Below are positions 1 through 7,317 of a stretch of 64,000 nt of DNA, piece after piece; within the stretch, counting starts at the first letter, position 1, and every line of letters starts with the position of its first letter. Location: positions 170,914-234,913 of the forward strand of contig NZ_JARXYX010000012.1 of assembly GCF_029893585.1 (NCBI RefSeq), given 5' to 3'. The notes under the pieces were generated by a model. The model ran no database searches, was not told the origin of the DNA, and worked only from the letters and a program-made list of their open reading frames with translations. The position numbers were made by a program, and so were the translations under genes. Source of the stretch: Streptomyces sp. LBL. GTDB taxonomy: Bacteria > Actinomycetota > Actinomycetes > Streptomycetales > Streptomycetaceae.

Positions 1-773
1 TCATCACCGTCGGCCCGCTGGTGTGGCAGGTGCTGTCGTCGCTGAAGGGCCCCACCGAGGACGTCTTCGGCGCGGGCGCCTCACTGATCCCGCGCCACCC
101 GACCCTGCGCGCCTACCGGCAGGTCTTCGACCAGGTCCCGGTGTGGACGTACATCAGGAACAGCCTGTTCGTCGCCGTCATCTCCATCGCCAGCCAGCTC
201 GTCTTCTCCACCATGGCCGGGTACATGCTCTCCAAGCCCGGCTGGAAGGGCCGCAAGCTGGTCTGGATCGTGCTGATGGCGTCCATGATGTTCCCCTTCG
301 AGTCGATCATGGTGTCGCTGTTCCTCAGCGTGCGGGACATGGGCCTGGTGGACAACCTGGTCGGCGTCTGGCTGCCCGGCTTCGTCGCCGCGATCAACGT
401 CCTCATCATGCGGGCCGCGTTCCTCGCCGTGCCGCGTGAGATCGAGGACGCGGCGATGCTGGACGGGGCGGGCGAGTGGAAGCGGTTCCGGTATCTGTAC
501 CTGCCATCCGCGTACGGGGCGATCCTGGTCGTCACCATCAACACCTTCATCAGCGCCTGGGACGACTTCCTCTGGCCGCTGATCGTGCTGCGCACGGAGG
601 ACCACTTCACGCTCACGCTGGGGCTGTCCCGCCTCCAGGCCTCGTCGTTCGGCTATGACCAGCGGCTGGTGATGGCGGGTTCGGTGATCTCGGTGATTCC
701 GGTGCTGGTGCTGTTCGTGATCACGCAGCGGTGGTTCTACCGGGGCGTGTCGTCGGGGGCCGTCAAGCTCTGA
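1..773 (+). CDS. Carbohydrate ABC transporter permease (MalG type), 5' end missing
   Basis: The reading frame is open from the window edge to the TGA at 771-773, so the N-terminus lies outside. The visible ~256 residues have about five hydrophobic segments and the cytoplasmic EAA loop (EIEDAAMLDGAGEWKRF, nt ~440-490), where an inner-membrane permease docks on its ATPase. The pattern fits the CUT1 sugar family (MalG/LacG). It would import an oligosaccharide together with a second permease and a binding protein to the left. The downstream convergent cluster of beta-glucosidase, BadF-type kinase and NagZ-like hexosaminidase suggests a beta-glucoside or amino-sugar substrate; this is inferred from context. 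The stop overlaps the 3' end of the convergent GH3 gene by 11 bp. Confidence 0.9.
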   Translation, partial: ITVGPLVWQVLSSLKGPTEDVFGAGASLIPRHPTLRAYRQVFDQVPVWTYIRNSLFVAVISIASQLVFSTMAGYMLSKPGWKGRKLVWIVLMASMMFPFESIMVSLFLSVRDMGLVDNLVGVWLPGFVAAINVLIMRAAFLAVPREIEDAAMLDGAGEWKRFRYLYLPSAYGAILVVTINTFISAWDDFLWPLIVLRTEDHFTLTLGLSRLQASSFGYDQRLVMAGSVISVIPVLVLFVITQRWFYRGVSSGAVKL

Positions 774-3066
774 GGTCTCCGAGGTCTCCGAGGTCTCCGA
801 GGTCTCCGAGGTCCCTGAGGTGCAGCACGACGGGTACGGCGGTGAGCGCGGCCCGGGCCGACTCGGCGACGCGGATCTCCACGGTGCCGGACCGGGCGAG
901 TGGGCCGACGTCGGCGTCGACGCCGAGGGGCAGGGCGAGGGCCAAGGTGACCGTCCGGCGCTCGCCCGGGGCCAGGCCGACACCCTCGAACGCGCACAGT
1001 TCGAGGGTGCGCGGCCAGACGGCCGTGATCAGGCGTCGCAGATAGACCTGCACGACCGTACGCCCGTACCGGTCCCCGGTGTTGGTGACGTCGACCTCGA
1101 CAGTGTGTCCCGACAGGCGTGGCTCGTCGTACGCGAAGCTGGTGTACGACAGCCCGTGCCCGAAGGAGTAGAGCGGCTCGGCGCTCTCGTCGACGTAGCC
1201 GCCGTACTCGATGTCCTTGTGGTTGTAGTAGACGGGGAGCTGTCCCACCGAACGCGGGACGGAGACCGGCAGCCGCCCGGCCGGCTCCGCGAGTCCGAGC
1301 AGCACCTCGGCGATCGCCTCGCCGCCCCACGGGCCCGGGTACCAGGCGGTGAGCAGGGCGGCCCCGGTCGCGGGTACGGCATGGGGGCGGCCCTGGACCA
1401 GTACGACCACGGTGGGGGTGCCCGTCGCGACGACGGCGTCCAGCAGGGCGTACTGCGCCGAACCGAGCCTCAGTCCCGCCAGGTCGACGCCCTCGCCGCA
1501 GGTCATCTCGGAAACGGCGGTCCGGGCCGCCCCGTTGGCGGCGAAGTCGGTGTCGGGGGTGCGGGCGCTGCTGCCGCCCAGCACCAGCACGGCCACGTCA
1601 CAGGCGGTGGCCGTGGCGACCGCTTCGGGGATGCCGGAGAGGTCGTCGCCGGTGAGGGCGCAGCCGTGGACGTGGCGGACGTCGACGCCGGGCGGGGCGA
1701 GCCGGCGCAGACCGTCGAGGACACCGGTGCCGGTACCGGGCCGCTGCGGGGCGGTGTAGTCGCCCGACTGGTGGGCCGTGGTGGCGGACTGGGGCCCGAG
1801 CACGGCGATACGGGAGATGCCCGGCCCGAGGGGCAGGACACCGCCGTCGTTGTGGAGGAGGGTGACCGCGGCCCGGGCGAGCGTCGTGCTCACCTCCCTG
1901 CCGCGGGCCGGGAAGGCGGCTGTGGCGCCGTGCTGTTCGAAGAGGCCCAGCCGGAACTTGAGCCGCAGTACGCGGGCGACGGCGGTGTCGAGGGACTCCT
2001 CGCTCACCAGCCCCCGCTCGACCGCCTCCTCCAGGTGGGTGAACCCCTCGTCCCAAAGGCTCAGGTCCACCCCGGAGTTGAGGGCGAGGGCACCCGCGGA
2101 GGTCTTGTCGCCGGTGATCCGGGCCAGCCGGTCCACGGCCAGCCCGTCGGCCATGACCAGCCCGTCGAAGCCCCAGCGCTCCCGCAACAGCCCGGTGAGC
2201 AGGTCCCGGTTGCCGGCGCAGGGCATCCCGTCGACCTCGTTGTACGCGGCCATGACGGCGGCGGCTCCGGCGCGGACGCCGGCGTGGGCGGCGGGGAGGT
2301 GGATCTCGTGGAGTTCACGGGGTCCGAGCTCGGCCTCGGCCGAGTTGCGGCCGCCGACGGTGGCGCCCTGTCCGGCGAAGTGCTTGAGGACGACGGCGGC
2401 CTTGTCGGCGGCGAAGCGGTCGCCCGTGCCCTGCATTCCCTTCACCAGCGACTCGGTGAGACGGGCCGCCAGGTACGGGTCCTCGCCGAAGCACTCCTCG
2501 GTGCGGCCCCAGCGCGGGTCCCGGGCGATGTCCAGGGCGGAGACGAGAGCGACATGCCCGCCGCGGGCGCGCAGTTCGGCGGCGGCGTGGGCGGCGGCGT
2601 CCTCGTACAGCCCGGGGTCCCAGGTGGCGCCGACGGCCAGGTTGACGGGCAGGACCGTGCCGTCGAGGGCCATGTGGCCGTGCGGCACCTCCTCGACGAA
2701 CAGCGCCGGGATGCCGAGCCGGCTGCGCTCGACGACATGCCGCTGCACCAGGTCGGCGAGCGCGGCGCCGTCCTGTGCGCCGGGCCCGTCGCCGTGGTCG
2801 ACGCCGGACCAGGCGTCGGCGCGCTGGAGTCCGTACAGGGCGCCGAGTCCGGCGAACCGCTCGGTCTCGGCGTACAGGGCGTCGGTCAGCTCGAAGCCCC
2901 GGGAGGTGCGACGGTAGGCGTCCCAGCCGTACATCCGCTGGTTGAGCTGGCCGACCTTCTCCCGCAGCGTCATCCGGGAGAGCAGGTCACGGACGCGGGC
3001 GTCGACGGGGGCGGCGGGGTCGCGGTAGAGCGCGCCGGGGCGGTGGCTGGGCTCCGGATCGTTCAA
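763..3066 (-). CDS. Glycoside hydrolase family 3 beta-glucosidase
   Basis: 767 residues, no signal peptide, so probably cytoplasmic. It has the GH3 N-terminal barrel (residues ~20-340) with the KHF motif at 228-230 and the nucleophile aspartate D307 in GLVMADGLAV, then the C-terminal alpha/beta sandwich and a fibronectin-III-like domain ending near residue 745. The last residues are a run of GDL triplets coded by the 9-bp repeat. The start is TTG overlapping the kinase stop (TTGA). The Shine-Dalgarno is weak, consistent with translational coupling. It probably hydrolyses imported beta-linked disaccharides, whose sugar the upstream kinase could phosphorylate. Exact specificity (glucoside, xyloside or N-acetylglucosaminide) cannot be read from sequence. 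Confidence 0.9.
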   Translation of the reverse strand: MNDPEPSHRPGALYRDPAAPVDARVRDLLSRMTLREKVGQLNQRMYGWDAYRRTSRGFELTDALYAETERFAGLGALYGLQRADAWSGVDHGDGPGAQDGAALADLVQRHVVERSRLGIPALFVEEVPHGHMALDGTVLPVNLAVGATWDPGLYEDAAAHAAAELRARGGHVALVSALDIARDPRWGRTEECFGEDPYLAARLTESLVKGMQGTGDRFAADKAAVVLKHFAGQGATVGGRNSAEAELGPRELHEIHLPAAHAGVRAGAAAVMAAYNEVDGMPCAGNRDLLTGLLRERWGFDGLVMADGLAVDRLARITGDKTSAGALALNSGVDLSLWDEGFTHLEEAVERGLVSEESLDTAVARVLRLKFRLGLFEQHGATAAFPARGREVSTTLARAAVTLLHNDGGVLPLGPGISRIAVLGPQSATTAHQSGDYTAPQRPGTGTGVLDGLRRLAPPGVDVRHVHGCALTGDDLSGIPEAVATATACDVAVLVLGGSSARTPDTDFAANGAARTAVSEMTCGEGVDLAGLRLGSAQYALLDAVVATGTPTVVVLVQGRPHAVPATGAALLTAWYPGPWGGEAIAEVLLGLAEPAGRLPVSVPRSVGQLPVYYNHKDIEYGGYVDESAEPLYSFGHGLSYTSFAYDEPRLSGHTVEVDVTNTGDRYGRTVVQVYLRRLITAVWPRTLELCAFEGVGLAPGERRTVTLALALPLGVDADVGPLARSGTVEIRVAESARAALTAVPVVLHLRDLGDLGDLGDLGDLRA
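772..816. repeat. Five tandem 9-bp units (gaggtctcc)
   Basis: Five copies of a 9-bp unit, the last one degenerate, start directly after the permease stop. They encode the C-terminal Gly-Asp-Leu repeats of the minus-strand GH3 enzyme. The length is a multiple of three, so copy-number change would lengthen or shorten the tail without a frameshift. Confidence 0.9.
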
Positions 3067-4106
3067 CGGGCTTCGCCACCGTGTGCGAGGAGCCGGGCGA
3101 GGGCCACTGCGCCCCGGGAGCCGTCGGCGACCCAGTCGAGGGTGGCGCCGAACGCCTTCAGGCGGGGGGTGAGGCGGGTGGTGAGCGGGCCGTCGGGACC
3201 GAGGAGGCCGCCGGTGGCGACGATCCGTTCACCGGGCCTGGGCTCCAACGCCCGGACGGTGTCGGCCAGTTGATTGGCCGCCTCGTCCAGGATCGCCTCC
3301 GCCACGGCATCCCGCTCCGCGGCCGCCTCGGCCACCAGCGGGGCGAGGCGGGCGAGCCGGATCGGGGCGTCGGCCATGACGGCGGGGAGCAGGTGCCTGC
3401 GGTAGGCCTCGCGGTGCGGCCGAGCCCAGGCGGCACCGTCGGTGGCGGTGGCGGTGGCGGTGGCGGTGGCGTACGGCAGGACCTCGCCCGGCAGGCCCAG
3501 GGCCCGTCCGACCGCCGCCGCGAGTGCCGTCGCCGGGCCCCGCCCGTCCGCCATCCGCAGCCCGGCCCGTACCGCCGACCGGCCGATCCAGAATCCGCTG
3601 CCGTCGTCGCCGAGCAGCCAGCCGTCGCCGTCGACGGTGACCGTCGCGCGCCGGTCGGCGACGCGCAGCGCGACCGCGCCGGTGCCGGCCACCAGGGCGA
3701 GACCGTCGGCCGGGGTGCCCGGCGCGGCGGCGAAGGCGGCCTCGATGTCGCTGCAGACGGTGACCGGTCCGGGCGGGACACCCAGCCGGGCCAGGGCCGC
3801 CGTGAGAGCGGACCGGGCGTTGACGTGCCCGGGGTCGTCCGGGGAGGCGGCGGTGGCGCCCGCGAAACCGCCGGCGACGGCCACCACGTTCCCGCGGGCC
3901 CGCTCCGGCACCGCCGTGGCGATGGCCTCGGCCAGGTGCGCGGTGAGCCGCGGCACCGGCACGGTCAGGGCGTTGCCCGGCCCGGCGGCACCCTCGCCGA
4001 GCGGACGGCCGTCGTGGGCGGCTGCGAGCACGACACGGGTGCGCGTGCCACCGGCGTCGAGGCCGATGACCAGATCCAGATCCTGGTTCAAATCGTTGCT
4101 CATCAC
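3063..4106 (-). CDS. BadF/BadG-type sugar kinase (N-acetylglucosamine-kinase-like)
   Basis: 347 residues with an ASKHA (actin/hexokinase) fold. The N-terminal phosphate-1 motif is DLVIGLDAGGTRTR (~11-24), phosphate-2 lies near GLALVAGTGAVAL, and the adenosine motif is RIVATGGLLG near the C-terminus. BadF/BadG family members include N-acetylglucosamine kinases. With a NagZ-like enzyme and a sugar permease nearby, amino-sugar phosphorylation is the best guess. Start is GTG 4106 or ATG 4103. The gene overlaps the GH3 gene by 4 bp. A (GGTGGC)n tract at ~3440-3470 encodes an alternating Ala-Thr stretch (YATATATATATD), a potential length-variable site. Confidence 0.8.
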   Translation of the reverse strand: MMSNDLNQDLDLVIGLDAGGTRTRVVLAAAHDGRPLGEGAAGPGNALTVPVPRLTAHLAEAIATAVPERARGNVVAVAGGFAGATAASPDDPGHVNARSALTAALARLGVPPGPVTVCSDIEAAFAAAPGTPADGLALVAGTGAVALRVADRRATVTVDGDGWLLGDDGSGFWIGRSAVRAGLRMADGRGPATALAAAVGRALGLPGEVLPYATATATATATDGAAWARPHREAYRRHLLPAVMADAPIRLARLAPLVAEAAAERDAVAEAILDEAANQLADTVRALEPRPGERIVATGGLLGPDGPLTTRLTPRLKAFGATLDWVADGSRGAVALARLLAHGGEAR

Positions 4107-4136
4107 TGACTATGGTGGTTGATACATTCGCGCAGG

Positions 4137-4272
4137 ACAAGTGCGGCGCGGTACGAGTGCGACGTAGAACAAGTGCGGCGCGGTACGAGTGCGACGTAGA
4201 ACAAGTGCGGCGCGGTACGAGTGCGACGCAGGACAAGTGCGGCCCGGTGGCACAAGTGCGGCGCAGGCCCGG
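4137..4272. repeat. 32-bp tandem repeat: three full units plus two partial units
   Basis: Units of 32 bp start at 4137, 4169 and 4201. Copies 1 and 2 are identical; copy 3 differs in its last bases. Two shortened copies begin at 4233 and 4252. Each starts acaagtgcgg. The array lies between the divergent kinase and GH5-like genes, over the region where promoters or operators should be. As 32 is not a multiple of three, it is unlikely to be conserved coding sequence even though one frame stays open through it. Confidence 0.9.
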
Positions 4273-4288
4273 ACACGAGGAGGATCCC

Positions 4289-5506
4289 ATCCGTACACTC
4301 CGCTTCGGCGTCAACTACACGCCCCGCCGCGGCTGGTTCCACTCCTGGCACGACTTCGACCCGGCGCACGCGCGCGAGGATCTGGAGCAGATAGCCGGGC
4401 TGGGCCTCGACCACGTCCGGGTCTTCCACCTCTGGCCGCTCCTCCAGCCGAACCGCACGTTCATCCGCCCGGCCGCCGTGGAGCAGCTGGCGCACCTCGT
4501 CGACCTGGCGGGCGAGGCCGGCCTCGACGTCCTCGTGGACGGCGTGCAGGGTCATCTGTCGAGCTTCGACTTCTACCCGGAGTGGACCCGCAGCTGGCAC
4601 CACCGCAACGTGTTCACGGACCCGGAGGTGATCGAGGCGCAGGCCGAGCTGCTGCGCACCCTCGGGCACGCCCTGGCCGGCCGGCCGAACCTGCTCGGCC
4701 TCCAACTGGGCAACGAGCTCAACAACATGGTCGAGCACAACCCGGTGACGGTGGAGGAGGTCGACCACTACCTCGACACCCTGCTGGCCGCCGCCCGCGA
4801 GAGCCTGCGCCCGGGCCAGCTGGCCACCCACTCCGCGTACGACGCCGCCTGGTACGGCGACGACCACCCCTTCACCCCCGAGGCCTCGGCCCGCAAGGGC
4901 GCTCTGACCACCGTCCACCCGTGGGTGTTCTCCGGCGACTGCGCCCGCCGCTACGGTCCGCGTTCCCCGCAGGTGCTGCACCTCGCCGAGTACGGCACGG
5001 AACTGGCCGTCGCGTACGCCGAGGACCCGGCCCGGCCCGTCTGGGTCCAGGAGACCGGCGCGCCCGAGCCGCACATCCCGGCCGCCGACGCACCCGGGTT
5101 CGCGCGGGCGACCGTACGCAACGCGGCCGAGTGCACGGCTCTGTGGGGGGTGACCTGGTGGTGTTCCCACGACGTGGACCGCGCGCTGGCCGACTATCCG
5201 GAACTGGAGTACACGCTGGGCCTGTTCGACTCGGCGGGCCGCGCCAAGCCGATCGCGGACGCCCTGGCCGCCACCGTCGCCGACCTGCGCGCCGCACCGC
5301 CCGCGCCCCTCGCCCGCGAGACCGCCCTGGTCCTGGACTGCACCCCGGCCACCCGTTCCGTGTCCGGTCCGGGCGGCGCGTTCTTCGAGGAGTGGATGCG
5401 GCTGCGCACGGAGGGCGGCCGCCCTGCGGTGGTCCTGGCCGGGCGGACGGACGACGTGGAGTACCTGGCGGCGCGCGGGATCAAGGAGCTCGTACGACTG
5501 GCCTGA
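4289..5506 (+). CDS. GH5-like (clan GH-A) glycoside hydrolase with apparent ATC start
   Basis: About 405 residues with a TIM-barrel cellulase/mannanase-type pattern. The acid/base glutamate lies in LGNELNN (about residue 143) and the nucleophile glutamate in VWVQETGAP (about 255); HPWVF and WWCSHD are also typical of clan GH-A. No signal peptide, so it likely acts on imported oligosaccharides. The start is odd: a perfect AGGAGG at 4278-4283 is followed 5 nt later by ATC (4289), and similarity to hydrolases begins there (IRTLRFGVNY). The nearest upstream in-frame start is GTG 4256 inside the 32-bp repeat array, which lacks a ribosome site. ATC initiation, or a mutated ATG, is my inference. It is divergent from the BadF-type kinase. 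Confidence 0.75.
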   Translation: MRTLRFGVNYTPRRGWFHSWHDFDPAHAREDLEQIAGLGLDHVRVFHLWPLLQPNRTFIRPAAVEQLAHLVDLAGEAGLDVLVDGVQGHLSSFDFYPEWTRSWHHRNVFTDPEVIEAQAELLRTLGHALAGRPNLLGLQLGNELNNMVEHNPVTVEEVDHYLDTLLAAARESLRPGQLATHSAYDAAWYGDDHPFTPEASARKGALTTVHPWVFSGDCARRYGPRSPQVLHLAEYGTELAVAYAEDPARPVWVQETGAPEPHIPAADAPGFARATVRNAAECTALWGVTWWCSHDVDRALADYPELEYTLGLFDSAGRAKPIADALAATVADLRAAPPAPLARETALVLDCTPATRSVSGPGGAFFEEWMRLRTEGGRPAVVLAGRTDDVEYLAARGIKELVRLA

Positions 5507-5560
5507 GGGCCTGGCCCGGTCCGCGGTCCGGAGCGGGCCCGGCGAAGCCCGGTACCGTGC

Positions 5561-5622
5561 CGGACTCCGGACGCCCGGACGCCCGGACGCCCGGACTCCG
5601 GACTCCGGACTCCGAACTCCCG
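5561..5622. repeat. Short tandem GC-rich repeats between convergent genes
   Basis: Consecutive copies of cgcccgga followed by ctccgga-type units fill the gap between the convergent GH5-like and NagZ-like genes. They could fold into short hairpins that help stop transcription from both sides, but no clear T-rich tract is present. Confidence 0.6.
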
Positions 5623-5631
5623 GTGGAGCGT

Positions 5632-7113
5632 TCAGGCGCCGGTCAGGATCTCGGCCGTCGCCCGCAGGTTCACCCGCGCCCGTCCGTACGAGCACAGGGC
5701 GTCGCCGTCCGGCAGTCCGGTGGCCACGGGCACCGCGTCCGGACGCCTGGCCAGCAGGGCGTCCCGAAGGTGCCGCTGCCAGGGGTGCAGTCCGGCGTCG
5801 CAGGTGGCGACGATCAGCGGGGCCCCTTCCGCGAGGCGCGCGATCCCGTCGACGAGGGAGGCCGGATCCGCGGCCTCGCCGGTGACCGTCGTCCCCGTGG
5901 CCGTCGGGTCGACCGCCCGCAGCTCGCTCAGCAGGTCCTCGCCGCCCCAGTTGAGCGCCGGATGCGGCGGCGGGAACAGGTCGACGACGTGGGCGCCGCG
6001 CACGGGCTCGCCCGTCCCCTGGCCGCGGACGGCGCGGCGCGCGGCCTCCAGCCCGGCTCCCGCGTCCCACGCGGCGACGGCGGGCGCGGGGGCCGCGTAC
6101 CGCGCGGCGAGCCGCCGCACCCGACCCGCGGCCTCCATCAGGCGCTCCTCGGTCAGCAGCCGGGACTGCAGCGCGTCGAGCACCGTGTCCCGGCAGGACA
6201 GGGTGACCTCCAGATCCGGTACGGCGACGATGACCTGGTCCGCTCCGGCGGCGAGCGCGATCCGCGCCCCGGCGGCCTCGCCGTACCGGTCGGCTATCGC
6301 CTTCATCTCCAGGGCGTCGGTGACCAGCACCCCGTCGAAGCCGAGGTCGGTCCGCAGCAGGTCGCCCAGGATGCGGCGGCTGAGGGTGGCCGGCCGGTCG
6401 GCGTCGAGCGCCGGGAACACGACATGGGCGCTCATCAGCATCGGTACGCCCGCGGCGACGGCGGCCCGGAAGGGGGCCAGGTCGAGTTCCTCGTACGGGC
6501 GCGGGTCGACGGCCAGTTCGTGGTGGCTGTCGGTGAGGGTGCCGCCGTGCCCGGGGAAGTGCTTGGCGCAGGAGGCGATGCCGCGGGCCTCGGTGGCGTC
6601 GATCCAGGCCCGCACATGGCGGGAGACCAACTCGGGGTCGGTGCCGAAGGCGCGGGTGCGCACGATCGGGTTGTCCGGCTGATGCTGGATGTCGGCGACG
6701 GGGGCGTAGGAGGCGGTGATGCCGAGCCCGGCCAGGTGCCCGGCGAGCGCGTCGGCGCAGCGGGCGGTCAGCGTGGGGTCGTCGACGACGCCGAGGGCGT
6801 AGGAGCCGGGGACGTCCGGTGCGCCCGCGCCGACCAGGTGGCCGATGCCGCCGCCCTCGTTGTCGATCCCCACCAGCAGGTCGGGGCGCAGGGCCCGCAG
6901 GGTGTCGGTGAGCCGGCGCACCTGCTCGGCGTCCCGCACGTTCCGGGTGAACAGGATGACCCCGCCCAGACCGCGGTCGACCAGCCGCTTCAGGGTGTCG
7001 GGGACCACGGAGGTCCCCTCGAACCCGGCGACGAGACAGCGGTGCGCGGCCTCGTCGAGGTCGACGGGAGGAGCGGCACCGAGGGTCTGCTCGAAGAGGG
7101 TCATTTCGCACAT
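5632..7113 (-). CDS. NagZ-like GH3 beta-N-acetylhexosaminidase
   Basis: 493 residues. It has the bacterial NagZ signatures: IDNEGGGIGHL (~83-93), KHFPGHG (184-190) and the flexible-loop Asp-His dyad in DSHHEL (D195/H197), which distinguishes NagZ from GH3 glucosidases, plus a VTDALEM nucleophile segment. NagZ enzymes release N-acetylglucosamine from chitobiose or muropeptides in the cytoplasm. It is longer than the ~340-residue Gram-negative enzyme because of a C-terminal alpha/beta domain, as in the two-domain GH3 forms. No signal peptide. The start is ATG 7113; ATG 7104 is also possible as neither has a strong ribosome site. With the BadF-type kinase and the sugar permease it suggests amino-sugar or cell-wall-sugar recycling. 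Confidence 0.85.
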   Translation of the reverse strand: MCEMTLFEQTLGAAPPVDLDEAAHRCLVAGFEGTSVVPDTLKRLVDRGLGGVILFTRNVRDAEQVRRLTDTLRALRPDLLVGIDNEGGGIGHLVGAGAPDVPGSYALGVVDDPTLTARCADALAGHLAGLGITASYAPVADIQHQPDNPIVRTRAFGTDPELVSRHVRAWIDATEARGIASCAKHFPGHGGTLTDSHHELAVDPRPYEELDLAPFRAAVAAGVPMLMSAHVVFPALDADRPATLSRRILGDLLRTDLGFDGVLVTDALEMKAIADRYGEAAGARIALAAGADQVIVAVPDLEVTLSCRDTVLDALQSRLLTEERLMEAAGRVRRLAARYAAPAPAVAAWDAGAGLEAARRAVRGQGTGEPVRGAHVVDLFPPPHPALNWGGEDLLSELRAVDPTATGTTVTGEAADPASLVDGIARLAEGAPLIVATCDAGLHPWQRHLRDALLARRPDAVPVATGLPDGDALCSYGRARVNLRATAEILTGA

Positions 7114-7317
7114 TCTTCTGGCTTGTTCAGCCGGAAGTCAACAGCTCGACGATTCGTTTATTCAGGAGACGGGCCCGGAAGCCCGCCGGTACGGCCGCCG
7201 TCGCGGCGGCTCGGACAGGCCCGCATCGCCGCGCCGCCCCCGGGGACGACTCGGACACATGACCTCCCCATGCGCCACCGGGGGCATTCCCGGCCCGCGC
7301 GTCTATTCTGAGGACGC

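Noticed and set aside
5600..7300. Long plus-strand frames opposite the NagZ-like gene
   Set aside because: GC-rich antisense shadows with Arg/Pro/Gly-biased composition; the minus-strand enzyme has all motifs.
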